Shown here one piece after another: positions 1-8,752 of a stretch of 41,852 nt of DNA. How positions within the stretch are numbered: the first letter of the stretch is position 1; the number at the start of each line of letters is the position of its first letter. A program made the translations under genes and the position numbers. The DNA comes from HGM04593 sp045646845. GTDB taxonomy: Bacteria > Bacteroidota > Bacteroidia > Bacteroidales > Bacteroidaceae. The stretch lies in the NCBI GenBank assembly GCA_045646845.1, contig JAZRLO010000036.1, positions 1 to 41,852 on the forward strand. The letters are read 5' to 3'. The notes under the pieces were generated by a model, which saw nothing but the letters and a program-made list of their open reading frames with translations, was not told where the DNA came from and did not search any database.

Positions 1-153
1 TAGATACACTGCCTACGGCGATTTTGCAAACACTCGTTGTAAAAACTTCAAGTAAACTTGGTTTTAACTCGTTTAGTTGCAAAATTCGCTTTGCTCAGTA
101 TGACAAACAATATTTGGGTCAACTGCTATATTATTGCCAAAAAAAGATTTGCA
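1..153. other. Non-coding left edge with a small hairpin
   Basis: No gene is supported between the window edge and the rmuC stop codon. The stretch is AT-rich. It holds an imperfect hairpin at 42-65: AAAAC, a TT bulge, CAAG, a TAAA loop, then CTTGGTTTT. This lies about 90 bases beyond the rmuC stop and could be a weak terminator for that operon, but there is no convincing T-run on the relevant side, so that role is only a guess. Confidence 0.3.
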
Positions 154-1485
154 TTACTCTTCACCGGAAAAGTTGTCGGGGATCTGTTTTGTAGAGGTGA
201 GCAATCCCTGTTCCTTAAGTTCTGTCAGGCGGCGGGTTATGTTGCCTTTGCCTGTCTTCAGTTGCTTGAAGGCTTCGCGGTACGCCTCGTGTGCCTTCTC
301 TATTGCAGTCTCTATCTTTCCGAAGTTATCGGCAAAGTTCACGAACTTGTCATAAACGGCATTGGCCGTATCGACAATTCTCTGTACATCGCGCTGCTGA
401 CGTTCGCGCGTCCAGAGGGAGTTCACCACGAAGAGCGTTGAAATGAGGTTCGAGGGGGAGATAAGCACTATATTCTTTTTGTATGCATAGTTCCAAAGGG
501 TATTGTCGGCCTCCATTGCAACAAAGTAAGAGGGTTCGTTGGGTACGAACAGCATTACATAATCAAGCGAATTTACATTATACTTGTCGTAACGTTTGCC
601 GGCAAGCTCATCAATGTGTCGGCGGACGCTTGAGACATGTTCTTTCAGATGAACGGCACGCAAAGCCTCATCCTCGGCCGAGAGGTATGCCATATAAGCT
701 TTCAGCGATACCTTGGAGTCTATTATTATGTCACGCTGGCCGGGGAAATGGACTATGACATCGGGGCGCATTGTACGGTGCGTTTCATCATTGAGCACGG
801 CACACCCTTTTCCGTCACGGAGAGTCGTCTGGTACTCCCACTGCACCCCCTCCTTAAGGCCCGAATTCTCGAGTATCTGTTCGAGTATAGTCTCGCCCCA
901 GTCACCCTGGAACTTATTGTTGTTAGTACCGGCAATGGCATTCGTCAGATTGACCGCATCGCGGCTTATACGTTGGTTGGCCTCGACAAGACTTTTTATA
1001 TTCTCCTGAAGAGAGAAGCGTTGACGACTCTCCTCACCATAATAATTTTCGACCTTCTCGCGGAACTGTTTCAAGTCATTGTTGAATGGCTTGAGCATTG
1101 CTTCGAGACGCTCCTGAGACTGGCGGTTAAAGAGTTCGTTGCTGCGCTCAAGTTCGGCCGAAGCCATAGCCTTGAATTCGTTGCGCATCTGCTCGAGCGA
1201 CATCCGGAACTGCTCTTTCTGTGCTTCGACGCGTTCGAGAAGCACCCTGTTCTCACTTTCAAGGGAGGCAATGCGCGTGAACTGACTCTCACGGACAGAG
1301 TGGCTGTTCTTGAGTTCACTGTCGAGCATGGCAATATCGTCACCGAGCTGTATATTGCGTGCGTCGAGCATGGAGTTCTCCTTTTCGAGCGATGAGCACT
1401 TGCCGTAAAGGCGCACGTAAAGAACTGTCACCGCAACGGTGGCAAGCAACAAAAGGGACAGGAATATCCATAGAATTGTCGTCAT
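154..1485 (-). CDS. rmuC: RmuC-family DNA recombination protein
   Basis: A 443-residue RmuC-family protein. The start is placed at the ATG that begins MTTILWIF because a membrane anchor follows at once (about residues 3-26). The reading frame stays open upstream to a TTG at 1626, but that would only add a tail with no family resemblance. After the anchor comes a long charged coiled coil (about 30-150), then the RmuC domain (about 150-410), with family-typical stretches such as GDWGETILEQILENSGL and RPDVIVHFPGQRDIIIDSKVSL. The D-S-K core is the kind found in the PD-(D/E)XK nuclease fold. In E. coli rmuC loss raises inversion between short inverted repeats; the biochemical role is not settled. 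It is the last gene of a four-gene minus-strand operon, 32 bases after its neighbour. The family call is firm. Confidence 0.9.
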   Translation of the reverse strand: MTTILWIFLSLLLLATVAVTVLYVRLYGKCSSLEKENSMLDARNIQLGDDIAMLDSELKNSHSVRESQFTRIASLESENRVLLERVEAQKEQFRMSLEQMRNEFKAMASAELERSNELFNRQSQERLEAMLKPFNNDLKQFREKVENYYGEESRQRFSLQENIKSLVEANQRISRDAVNLTNAIAGTNNNKFQGDWGETILEQILENSGLKEGVQWEYQTTLRDGKGCAVLNDETHRTMRPDVIVHFPGQRDIIIDSKVSLKAYMAYLSAEDEALRAVHLKEHVSSVRRHIDELAGKRYDKYNVNSLDYVMLFVPNEPSYFVAMEADNTLWNYAYKKNIVLISPSNLISTLFVVNSLWTRERQQRDVQRIVDTANAVYDKFVNFADNFGKIETAIEKAHEAYREAFKQLKTGKGNITRRLTELKEQGLLTSTKQIPDNFSGEE

Positions 1486-1517
1486 ATCTTGTGTCTGTAA
1501 AAACCAGGGCCTGCCCG

Positions 1518-1736
1518 CTATAGACGGAATCCCTTGAAAAGCCTGTAGAGATCCACCAATGGCGATATTGCCTGCATAAGTTCCTGCAGCATTGACTTGG
1601 GCGAAAGCGAGTCGAGCACTGCGCAAATTTCCTTTTCAATATTTCTCCGCACGGCACGCACTTCCGCCCTGTTGTGCCTACGGATTTCGCGGAGCTGCCT
1701 GTAGCTCCTTATACTGCTGTATTCATCCATTTTCAT
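1518..1736 (-). CDS. Small charged protein, function unknown
   Basis: A 72-residue protein starting MKMDEYSSIRSY. The first part is rich in Arg and Glu and is predicted helical. The second part is more hydrophobic (SMLQELMQAISPLVDLYRLF) and may be amphipathic or membrane-associated. Its start overlaps the end of the holin-like gene by 14 bases, which argues for translational coupling and supports this start over a longer frame reaching 1763. YtxH, a holin-like protein and a third small protein often sit together in bacterial genomes, and this is probably the third partner (compare YqjK of the E. coli yqjDEK cluster). I see no sequence motif that proves that relation. Confidence 0.7.
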   Translation of the reverse strand: MKMDEYSSIRSYRQLREIRRHNRAEVRAVRRNIEKEICAVLDSLSPKSMLQELMQAISPLVDLYRLFKGFRL

Positions 1737-2076
1737 CACCCTCCTCGAAAAAGAGCCGCACAAGCACTCTCACTACCCTGTCGGTAAAAAGGGATGCACG
1801 GCAAAGATAAACTATTATTGCAACTATTGCAAGCAACACTACCGCCAAAAACAAAGCCGGAAAGAGACCAATGGCAGGAGTTGCAAAAAGCACCAATGCA
1901 AAAAGAAGGATAAGGAGTATGCCAAAAAGAAGCACGCACAATATGCAACCGCACATAAGCCCACCGGCAAGATGTGAGAGGTTGTCGATAAGGCGGAGTT
2001 TGCAGCCGTCGGCACTCTTTCTGACATACTCCTTCAGTTCCTTGGAGAGAGCATCTATATTCTCACCTAAAGCCAT
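1723..2076 (-). CDS. Holin-superfamily (YqjE-like) membrane protein
   Basis: A 117-residue protein. An N-terminal amphipathic part (ENIDALSKELKEYVRKS, about 5-21) is followed by two long hydrophobic hairpin segments (about 38-62 and 65-92), then a basic tail ending in EEGDENG. This layout matches the phage-holin-III-like / YqjE superfamily. Despite the name, these are chromosomal envelope proteins, often stress-related, and are not lysis proteins. It starts 3 bases after the YtxH stop and overlaps the next gene by 14 bases, so the genes are clearly co-transcribed. The assignment rests on topology and neighbourhood more than on specific residues. Confidence 0.75.
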   Translation of the reverse strand: MALGENIDALSKELKEYVRKSADGCKLRLIDNLSHLAGGLMCGCILCVLLFGILLILLFALVLFATPAIGLFPALFLAVVLLAIVAIIVYLCRASLFTDRVVRVLVRLFFEEGDENG

Positions 2077-2079
2077 AGA

Positions 2080-2274
2080 CTACTCCTCAATACTTACATC
2101 TACCTTTTCATCACAGGAACCGCCATTGCAGGCAGCCTGATTTCCCATATGCTCCTTCATCTTTCTCTTTATATCCATACGCAGCTCCTCACCCTTCTTT
2201 GGCGCGAACAACAGAGCGATGGCTCCACCAGCCAACATACCTCCTGCAAAGGCAATCAAATGACACATTCTCAT
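2080..2274 (-). CDS. YtxH-domain membrane protein
   Basis: A 64-residue protein with one glycine/alanine-rich membrane segment (about 6-23), directly followed by the YtxH signature LLFAPKKGEELR (about 22-33) and a charged, helical cytoplasmic tail. The tail also carries two Cys (AACNGGSCDE). YtxH proteins are small envelope proteins linked to stress responses in Gram-positive bacteria and widely present in Bacteroidota. Two in-frame ATGs lie two codons apart (2274 and 2268) and either could serve. It is the first gene of the operon that ends with rmuC. No perfect TAnnTTTG box was found upstream. Confidence 0.85.
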   Translation of the reverse strand: MRMCHLIAFAGGMLAGGAIALLFAPKKGEELRMDIKRKMKEHMGNQAACNGGSCDEKVDVSIEE

Positions 2275-2536
2275 AACTCAAATCTTTAAAGGTTAATAAT
2301 ACTACCCCGGGCTATCACATCAAACATTCTGCATAAAGAAGCTTTTTGAAGCCCGGCAAATTCAGAACAAAAGAAACATGGAAAAGTATCGTACATTTAT
2401 ATTTTATTCAACATTTATCGGAATCGTGACTGAATTAGCAGCGAGCCGGAGTTCTCCTCGGTCATCAACAGGAGAAACGCGGAGACTGCTGCGGAGTAAT
2501 CACAGAAACGGTTCTTCAAAAAATTGAGTTTGGCTT
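2275..2536. other. Intergenic region between divergent operons
   Basis: No gene seen. The stretch separates the YtxH-rmuC operon (minus) from the RsiV-like lipoprotein gene (plus). A one-off match to the Bacteroidota -7 box (AATGTTTG on the minus strand, near 2325-2332) could serve the YtxH operon but lacks a well-spaced TTG. Confidence 0.4.
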
Positions 2537-2568
2537 TTTGGTATTTTGTTCCAAAAGCTTTATCTTTG
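2537..2568 (+). promoter_or_regulatory. Bacteroidota-type promoter for the lipoprotein gene
   Basis: TTTG at 2537-2540, a 20-base spacer, then TATCTTTG at 2561-2568. This is a full match to the -33/-7 consensus used by the Bacteroidota primary sigma factor. It lies 31 bases before the ATG at 2600. Confidence 0.8.
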
Positions 2569-2599
2569 GTATCAATATTAACACATCAAACCTTACGAT

Positions 2600-3424
2600 A
2601 TGAAAAAGAGACATTTGATTATAATGTCGCTGGCAATAATGGTATTCACAGCCTGCGGCGACAAGAAAAACACGACAGACAACAGGAGTACCGCAACAGA
2701 GACAAAAAGCGAATCCATAGTCCCCGAGAAGCCCGAATTGTTCGAAGTGAACGAGACGCACGCGATGGACAATGGAAACCCGAAATCGCCGACACTGACA
2801 ATAGAGATATCACTGCCGCTTGCAAAAGGCAAGAATGCCGACGCAACAAAAAGAATGGAGCGCGCCGTAACAAAGGCAGTCTATTACGACAGTTACGACA
2901 GCAACAACCTTAAAGAAGCGACAAAACTTTTCGTGAAAGAGGCCAAGGAGCAGTTCTATTCCATGAAGGAGTATTACGAGGAGGACAACGAAGCCCCGTT
3001 CCTGAACAATAGCTATGAGATAAAAGGAACATCCGGAACAGGATACGGCGGATACATCAACTACGTGATATGGAACTCTTCATATACAGGAGGAGCTCAC
3101 CCCATGTCAACTACCACGGCTCTGTGTTTCGACCCGGAGAGCGGCCATGAGATTACCATAAACGACCTGTTCAAGAACGAAGCTATGCGTGAGCTCAAGA
3201 ACTACATCAAAGATGGTATAGCAAAACATTTCGAGGTATCAACATTCCAGGAAGTGGTGGACAACGGCTATCTTTTCGACAACAGCATCCATGTATCCAA
3301 CAACTTCATCCTCGGCATCGACAAAATCACGTTCATCTACAACCCGTATGAAATTGCGCCGTATGCAGCAGGAGAAATCATCGTAGAGGTTCCTATAAGC
3401 GAAATCAAGCACCTGATAAAATAA
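2600..3424 (+). CDS. RsiV-like (DUF3298/DUF4163) lipoprotein
   Basis: A 274-residue lipoprotein. The signal peptide ends in a lipobox (VFTACG, Cys19), so the mature protein is predicted to be lipid-anchored. A low-complexity linker (about 20-45) leads to the folded part. There the segments TSGTGYGGYINYVIWNSS and YTGGAHPMSTTTALCFDPE resemble the DUF4163/DUF3298 pair; the 'GGAHP' turn is a hallmark of that fold. In Bacillus RsiV, an anti-sigma factor, this fold binds lysozyme. There is no sigma-factor gene beside it and no N-terminal anti-sigma part here, so a sigma-regulatory role should not be assumed. It has its own strong promoter and stands as a single gene. Confidence 0.8.
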   Translation: MKKRHLIIMSLAIMVFTACGDKKNTTDNRSTATETKSESIVPEKPELFEVNETHAMDNGNPKSPTLTIEISLPLAKGKNADATKRMERAVTKAVYYDSYDSNNLKEATKLFVKEAKEQFYSMKEYYEEDNEAPFLNNSYEIKGTSGTGYGGYINYVIWNSSYTGGAHPMSTTTALCFDPESGHEITINDLFKNEAMRELKNYIKDGIAKHFEVSTFQEVVDNGYLFDNSIHVSNNFILGIDKITFIYNPYEIAPYAAGEIIVEVPISEIKHLIK

Positions 3425-3534
3425 TAAAAAGTGTGGAAGCAGAAATTTCTTATAATAAGATAAAGAAATTCTTGAAATAGCGTATATAATTTAACAGGTA
3501 TCAACGATCATAAGCATAAATGCATAGAAAAACA

Positions 3535-4155
3535 ATGGACAGCATACTCAAATATTTCCCGAACATCAGCGAAAGGCAGAAAGAGCAGTTTGCAGCACTT
3601 TACGACCTTTATTACGACTGGAACAGCAAAATAAACGTGATTTCGCGCAAGGACATAGAGAACTTGTACGAGCACCACGTGCTGCACTCTCTTGCAATAG
3701 CGAAGTACATCACATTCAAGCCAGGCACAACCATAATGGACATGGGCTGCGGAGGCGGTTTCCCGGGAATACCGCTTGCCATAATGTTCCCCGAAGTAGA
3801 GTTTCACCTTGTTGACAGTATAGGAAAGAAGGTACGCGTTGCGGCAGAAATAGCCAGCGCGATAGGGCTCACGAACGTACGAACAAGCCACAGCCGCGCC
3901 GAAGAGATAAAGGAGAAGTACTCGTTCATCGTAAGCCGCGCGGTGATGCAACTCCCCGACCTTGTAAAAATTTGCCGCAAGAACATTTCAAAGGAACAGG
4001 AAAATGTACTCCCCAACGGTATCATATGCCTGAAGGGAGGCGACATGACGGCTGAAACACACCCCTTCAGGAGCAGTTGTGAGATTGTTGAGGTGAGCAA
4101 CTTCTTTGCCGAAGAGTATTTCAAAGACAAGAAGGTCGTTTATGTACAGATATAA
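3535..4155 (+). CDS. rsmG: 16S rRNA (guanine-527-N7)-methyltransferase
   Basis: A 206-residue RsmG (GidB) enzyme, which methylates G527 N7 of 16S rRNA with S-adenosylmethionine. The SAM-binding loop is MDMGCGGGFPGIPLA (about 68-82), preceded by the family block NVISRKDIENLYEHHVLHS. It continues with SRA(V) near the middle and the LKGGD strand late in the protein. I chose the ATG giving MDSILKYFPN because family members begin this way; an in-frame ATG five codons upstream (3520) is also possible. Six bases separate it from the MBL-fold gene, so the two form an operon. The assignment is firm. Confidence 0.93.
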   Translation: MDSILKYFPNISERQKEQFAALYDLYYDWNSKINVISRKDIENLYEHHVLHSLAIAKYITFKPGTTIMDMGCGGGFPGIPLAIMFPEVEFHLVDSIGKKVRVAAEIASAIGLTNVRTSHSRAEEIKEKYSFIVSRAVMQLPDLVKICRKNISKEQENVLPNGIICLKGGDMTAETHPFRSSCEIVEVSNFFAEEYFKDKKVVYVQI

Positions 4156-4161
4156 CGAGCT

Positions 4162-4800
4162 ATGGAACTGAAGATTTTTGTAGTGAACCCAGTGCAGGTA
4201 AACTGTTACCTGATCTGGGATGAGACCAAGGAGGCTGTGCTCATCGATTGCGGAGCTTGGTCAAATACCGAGAGAAAGTCAATAAAATACTTCATCGAAA
4301 AGAACGGACTTACGGTAAAGCACCACCTGAACACCCACCTCCACTTCGACCACGTGTTCGGCAACGCATTCGTTGAGGAGACATTCGGAGTAAAGACGGA
4401 GGCGAATGATGCCGACTGGCATTGGGCCGAAAAGATAAAGGAGCGCGTGGCAATGTTCGGAATGAAGTATGACGAGACGGTTCCGCCACTCGGTCGCGTA
4501 CTTAACGACGGAGATGAGATTCTGTTCGGCAACCAGCGCATTGTGGCAATAGCCGTACCCGGGCACTCTCCGGGCAGCCTTGCATACTACATTGAGGAGC
4601 ACAAGATGCTTTTCAGCGGAGACACGCTGTTCCGCGGCAGCATAGGACGCACGGACTTCCCCGACAGCGACCACTACCGGTTCATCACCGGAATACGCCA
4701 GAAACTGCTGACACTACCCGAGGATACAGTCGTTTACCCCGGGCACGAAAGCAAAACCACAATAGGTTTCGAAAAGAGCTACAATATGTTTCTGAAATAA
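4162..4800 (+). CDS. MBL-fold metallo-hydrolase (glyoxalase II-like)
   Basis: A 212-residue metallo-beta-lactamase-fold hydrolase. The metal ligands are visible: H59-x-H61-x-D63-H64 in THLHFDH, H135 in VPGHSPGS, D154 in FSGDTLF and H195 in YPGHES. That set binds two metal ions as in glyoxalase II-like thioesterases. The protein is shorter than true glyoxalase II (about 250 residues) and lacks its C-terminal glutathione-binding part, so the substrate is unknown. It is cytoplasmic (no signal peptide). It follows rsmG by 6 bases and is closed by a strong hairpin beginning at its stop codon. Confidence 0.87.
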   Translation: MELKIFVVNPVQVNCYLIWDETKEAVLIDCGAWSNTERKSIKYFIEKNGLTVKHHLNTHLHFDHVFGNAFVEETFGVKTEANDADWHWAEKIKERVAMFGMKYDETVPPLGRVLNDGDEILFGNQRIVAIAVPGHSPGSLAYYIEEHKMLFSGDTLFRGSIGRTDFPDSDHYRFITGIRQKLLTLPEDTVVYPGHESKTTIGFEKSYNMFLK

Positions 4801-4829
4801 AAAATGGTGACCTGCGGGTCACCATTTTT
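4800..4829. terminator. Bidirectional intrinsic terminator
   Basis: A 13-bp perfect stem (AAAAATGGTGACC paired with its complement) with a TGCG loop. It is followed by T's on the plus strand and by a T-run on the minus strand, so it can end both the rsmG operon and the converging Dcu operon (stop at 4895). Confidence 0.85.
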
Positions 4830-4894
4830 GCAAGTGAAAATCTGTACCACGAATTTACAGAACATACAATTCACCAGGCATTATTCCCATACTC

Positions 4895-6301
4895 TCAATA
4901 CACGGCTGTCAACAGCAGACCGACAGCTATGGCAACCGACGTCGCCACAAGTCCCGGCATCATGAACGAATGGTTAAGCACCCATTTGCCAATTCTTGTC
5001 GTACCCGTACTGTCGAAGTTTATCGCAGCCACTATTGTCGGATAGTTGGGAATGAAGAAATATCCGTTCACCGCAGGGAACAGAGCAATAAGCATCATCG
5101 GTGACAAGCCCAGGGTGATTCCCAGAGGCATTATGGCGCGCACCGTAGCGGCCTGACTGTAGAGAAGTACCGACATCACGAACAGCGCGATACCGAAAAG
5201 CCAAGGCATATCGCTAACCACACCCTCAATGGAGCCTTGCAGAACCGCGATATTGCCGGATATGAACGTGTCACCCATCCATGCGATACCGAATATTGCC
5301 ACAACCGCCTGCATTCCGGCAGCAAACACCGACCCTTGCGCAGCCTTCGCTCCGCTCGTACGGGTGAAGAGAAGAATGAGCGCGGCAGCCGACAGCATAA
5401 TCATCTCAATCATCAGCGGCATTCCCATCACCTCGCCGCCGAAGCTCGGACGCAAAGTCTCCAGAGAGCCGAAAAGAACTATAAGCGCGGTAGCCAGAAT
5501 AAATATCAGCACCGAAGCCACAGCATTGAAGCGGTTGGAAACATCAGCCGTCTTTATATGCGACAAGTCCAGTTCACCGCTCTTCAGGCGACGCTGGTAT
5601 TCCGGATCCTCCATAAGCGGTTTTCCCACCCCCATCGAGAAGAAAGCACCGACAAGCACACCTATCAGCGTTGCCGGTATAGTAATCTTAAGAATGTCGA
5701 ACATACTGATGTCAAAACCGGCAAGAAGACCCAAAAGAGCAACTGTTGCCGCCGAAATTGGCGATGCGGTAATTGCCTGCTGTGAAGCGATTACTGCAAT
5801 TCCCAAAGGACGTTCGGGACGTATCTTCGTCTCCCTCGCCACCTCGGCAATCACCGGCAACACGGAATAGGCCACATGTCCGGTTCCGGCAAGGAACGTG
5901 AACGTGTAGGTGACAAGCGGAGCCAGAATAGTCACATACTGCGGATGCTTGCGCAATATCTTTTCGGCCAGTTTCACAAGCAGGTCGAGCCCGCCGGCAG
6001 CCTGCATGCTCGCTGCGGCAGATATTACCGCGGCAATCATCAGCATCACGTCGATGGGCAGTTCTCCCGGTTCCAGGCCGAACACAAGCACAAGCAACAG
6101 GGTGCCCAGACCACCGAAGACGCCAAGTCCTATACCACCCTTTCTTGCACCTATTATTATACAGGCAAAAACAAGACAAAGCTGCAGCAACAGCACTACA
6201 ACGGAGGTCTCGCCGCCCCCGGTCACCGTCTCCGACTGGGGGAAAGCGGAAAAGGGAAGAAGCACGAGCAAAAGAATCAGAACATATTTAACCAAACGCA
6301 T
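4895..6301 (-). CDS. Anaerobic C4-dicarboxylate antiporter (DcuA/DcuB family)
   Basis: A 468-residue polytopic inner-membrane transporter of the Dcu family, which exchanges fumarate, malate or aspartate for succinate under anaerobic conditions. Diagnostic stretches are GARKGGIGLG, MQAAGGLD, LAPLVTYTFTFLAGTGH, RPERPLG, SQQAITASPISAATV and STGTTRIGKWVLNHSFM. Some match DcuA best and others DcuB, so I give no letter. The first 22 residues form a signal-like hydrophobic segment ending FSAFPQ that E. coli Dcu proteins lack. It lies downstream of glutaminase, asparaginase and a porin on the same strand (103 bases after the porin gene), which suggests that aspartate released by asparaginase is a substrate. 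Confidence 0.9.
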   Translation of the reverse strand: MRLVKYVLILLLVLLPFSAFPQSETVTGGGETSVVVLLLQLCLVFACIIIGARKGGIGLGVFGGLGTLLLVLVFGLEPGELPIDVMLMIAAVISAAASMQAAGGLDLLVKLAEKILRKHPQYVTILAPLVTYTFTFLAGTGHVAYSVLPVIAEVARETKIRPERPLGIAVIASQQAITASPISAATVALLGLLAGFDISMFDILKITIPATLIGVLVGAFFSMGVGKPLMEDPEYQRRLKSGELDLSHIKTADVSNRFNAVASVLIFILATALIVLFGSLETLRPSFGGEVMGMPLMIEMIMLSAAALILLFTRTSGAKAAQGSVFAAGMQAVVAIFGIAWMGDTFISGNIAVLQGSIEGVVSDMPWLFGIALFVMSVLLYSQAATVRAIMPLGITLGLSPMMLIALFPAVNGYFFIPNYPTIVAAINFDSTGTTRIGKWVLNHSFMMPGLVATSVAIAVGLLLTAVY

Positions 6302-6404
6302 AGACTCTTATTCAAATTTATCATTTTCCGGCAGAATGGAACCGTGCCGTCAAGCGGCCACAGTCCCATCCGTTCCTACATATCAGTCCGTCACCGGATG
6401 TCCG

Positions 6405-7598
6405 TCAGAACATCGGCAACTGGTAGATGAATCCCAGAGAAAGACGCTGGGTACTATAGTCTTTCTGTCCAATAGCCTTGGCTCTTTCTGTAAAGAAATT
6501 GCTCTGCCCGATGAATGCCAGATAGAAATGCATATTGCTCTGCATGGGATAGAACTCTACACCGGCAATGTAACCGAGCGAAGTACGGTAGTTTCCCTTT
6601 GCCACACCAGGCTGCTCCTTATACACGGCGGCAGACTCGAGCATACCCTTCGCAAAGAGGTTCCATTTGGGTTTCACGCGGAAGTTCACCTTCGTCACAA
6701 GCGAGTTGTACATCGTATTGTACATGTTGTGACCGCCGAAAGTACCACGGCCGCCGAACATGTTTGTCATGATTCCCTTGCGGTCGAGCTGCTCGGTCGA
6801 GCTCATGATATCGACATACATGTTGCATTTGGGCGAGAAGTTGAACTGGTTACCCAAAGCAAAGTAGTACATATAATTGCCGTGAGTCTCCTCCATGATT
6901 GAAGCCGACCAACGTGTCTGCCACTTCTTGCCGAACATATTGGCATTCCATGCTAAAGAATAGACCAGCGGCAGACGGCTCTCCTCGAGTCCGGTTCCGT
7001 AAGTCTCGTCCTGCGAATTGTTTCGGCTGTCGAGAATCTGGAACTGGAACTGCTGGTCAGGAGTCATGTTGTAATCGAGCGTTACACCGGTCATGAAGTT
7101 GCTCATATTGTTTATTATCTCGCTGTACTGGTATATCTCTATCGGGTTAAGGTCATACTCGAAACCGCCGTAGGCCGCAGCCTGCTTACCTGCAAATAGC
7201 GAGAAGTTGTCATTGAACTTTATTCCTATTCCCGCATAGTCTATCGAGTTGGGAAGGTTGTCAATCATACCGCCGCCCTCGTTTCCGCGGTTCAATCTCT
7301 GACGCCAGCGGTACGACAGCCAGTCGGTAACATTTCCCTTCGCCTCTATGCGGAGCTGTCGCATATTGAACGCTCCCTGGTTGAAGCCTCCCTCTCCGTT
7401 CTGGTTGAAATTGGCATCGAATGCGCCATGCATGTTCAAGTAAAGATTGCACTTGTCGCTTTCCTTCTCGATTTTGGCCACACGTTCCAGCAACGTCTTC
7501 TCACCGTCAGGCGTCTGCGCGTTGTGCGATGTAACCTGTCCCTGTACATAGCCTGCCGCAAACATTAACAGTAGTAATGCCGTGTTTCTGATTTTCAT
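6405..7598 (-). CDS. Outer-membrane porin, phosphate-selective-porin-like
   Basis: A 397-residue protein. The start is set at MKIRNTALLLLMF, which gives a clean signal peptide cleaved near GYVQG-Q; the in-frame ATG four codons upstream would overlap the asparaginase stop. A short coiled segment (LLERVAKIEKE, about 35-45) precedes a series of alternating, aromatic-rich strands and a C-terminal strand ending LGFIYQLPMF, with the terminal Phe typical of outer-membrane barrels. The overall pattern resembles porin O/P-type proteins of Bacteroidota. Its place between asparaginase and the Dcu antiporter suggests it lets asparagine, aspartate or dicarboxylates across the outer membrane; that is inference from context. 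Confidence 0.75.
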   Translation of the reverse strand: MKIRNTALLLLMFAAGYVQGQVTSHNAQTPDGEKTLLERVAKIEKESDKCNLYLNMHGAFDANFNQNGEGGFNQGAFNMRQLRIEAKGNVTDWLSYRWRQRLNRGNEGGGMIDNLPNSIDYAGIGIKFNDNFSLFAGKQAAAYGGFEYDLNPIEIYQYSEIINNMSNFMTGVTLDYNMTPDQQFQFQILDSRNNSQDETYGTGLEESRLPLVYSLAWNANMFGKKWQTRWSASIMEETHGNYMYYFALGNQFNFSPKCNMYVDIMSSTEQLDRKGIMTNMFGGRGTFGGHNMYNTMYNSLVTKVNFRVKPKWNLFAKGMLESAAVYKEQPGVAKGNYRTSLGYIAGVEFYPMQSNMHFYLAFIGQSNFFTERAKAIGQKDYSTQRLSLGFIYQLPMF

Positions 7599-7609
7599 GA
7601 TAAAAAACA

Positions 7610-8674
7610 TTAATAGTTATTGAAATATTCCTGAATCTTTTTCCAGTCATGAGTCTCTGTAAGAGCCAGCATGAGCAATATGCGCGCCTTCTGTGGATTC
7701 AGACCCCAAGATGCCACGAACTCATACTTGTTGTCGTCAACCTCGGCATCGAGCGTTGTCGCGCCTGTAGGTACACGGCTCGAACGTACCACAATAATAC
7801 CATCCTTGCGTGCCTTCTCGAGTTCCGGGAAAACATTCTTGTGGATGTTGCCGTTTCCTACGCCTGCATATACAATGCCTTTATAACCCTTTTCAATCAT
7901 CATATCTACCACATCGCCCTGCACATTCGAATAGCCGTAAGCGATACCGACCTTGGGCAACGATTTAAGGCCATCTACATTGAAATGGCAGCATTTGCAC
8001 TCCTCCGTGCACTTGCCGGCAGGGTAATAATAATGTACGGCACCATTATGGATATATCCCAACGGACCTGAATTCGGCGACTGGAAAGTCTCCACGCTTG
8101 TAGTATTCGTCTTTGTCACGCCGTCCGCGCCGAACACCTTGCCGTTCATGCACACGAGCACTCCACGCTCCTTCGATGCAGGAGATGCCGCTGTCACCAC
8201 CGCATTGTACAGGTTGGCCGGCCCGTCCGCGCTTATCGCCGTTGAAGGTCTCATGGCTCCAACAAGCACTACAGGCTTCTTGCTCTTAACTACCAGACTC
8301 AGGAAGAAGGCGGTCTCCTCCATCGTATCGGTTCCGTGAGTTATGACAATGCCATCCACGTCGGTACGTGCAAGCAGTTCGTTGATTCTCTTTGCAAGCA
8401 CAAGCCATACATCATCGCTCATGTCCTGAGAACCGATGTTTACAACCTGCTCTCCCTTCACGTCGGCAATATCCTTTATTTCAGGTACGGCATCGAGCAG
8501 AGTCCCTATCGCCACCTGACCGGCCGAATAGTTGCTCTCGGTTGCAGAGCCTCCGGCTCCGGCAATGGTTCCTCCGGTAGCAAGAATATACACTTTGGGC
8601 AGTTCACGCGCAAAAGCAGTCGTCACAGCCACCATGAACAACAGAAGAACAGACAATCTTTTCAAATTTGACAT
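7610..8674 (-). CDS. ansB: Periplasmic type II L-asparaginase
   Basis: A 354-residue asparaginase that hydrolyses L-asparagine to L-aspartate and ammonia. A signal peptide (residues 1 to about 22, ending TTAFA) marks it as the exported, high-affinity type. The active-site pieces are present: TGGTIAG with nucleophile T36, S82 in NIGSQDMSDD, T115-D116 in THGTDTMEET, and K188 in GVTKTNTT. VGAMRPSTAISADGP is also typical of the family. A cysteine-rich stretch (KCTEECKCC, about residue 221) is not found in the E. coli enzyme. The stop codon is 11 bases before the porin start. The substrate preference for Asn over Gln is assumed from the family. Confidence 0.93.
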   Translation of the reverse strand: MSNLKRLSVLLLFMVAVTTAFARELPKVYILATGGTIAGAGGSATESNYSAGQVAIGTLLDAVPEIKDIADVKGEQVVNIGSQDMSDDVWLVLAKRINELLARTDVDGIVITHGTDTMEETAFFLSLVVKSKKPVVLVGAMRPSTAISADGPANLYNAVVTAASPASKERGVLVCMNGKVFGADGVTKTNTTSVETFQSPNSGPLGYIHNGAVHYYYPAGKCTEECKCCHFNVDGLKSLPKVGIAYGYSNVQGDVVDMMIEKGYKGIVYAGVGNGNIHKNVFPELEKARKDGIIVVRSSRVPTGATTLDAEVDDNKYEFVASWGLNPQKARILLMLALTETHDWKKIQEYFNNY

Positions 8675-8752
8675 AACATATTAAATTTTTAATTACACAT
8701 TATCTCTATTCATAACATACAAGCCCACAATTTGTTCCGGCCGGGACACTCA

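Noticed and set aside
1723..2076. Phage origin suggested by the holin-like gene
   Set aside because: The family is chromosomal in spite of its name, and no other phage gene is present nearby.
5910..6902. A 330-codon open frame on the plus strand
   Set aside because: It crosses from the Dcu gene to the porin gene on the opposite strand; Ser/Thr/Arg-rich and without start context. It is the shadow of two real genes.
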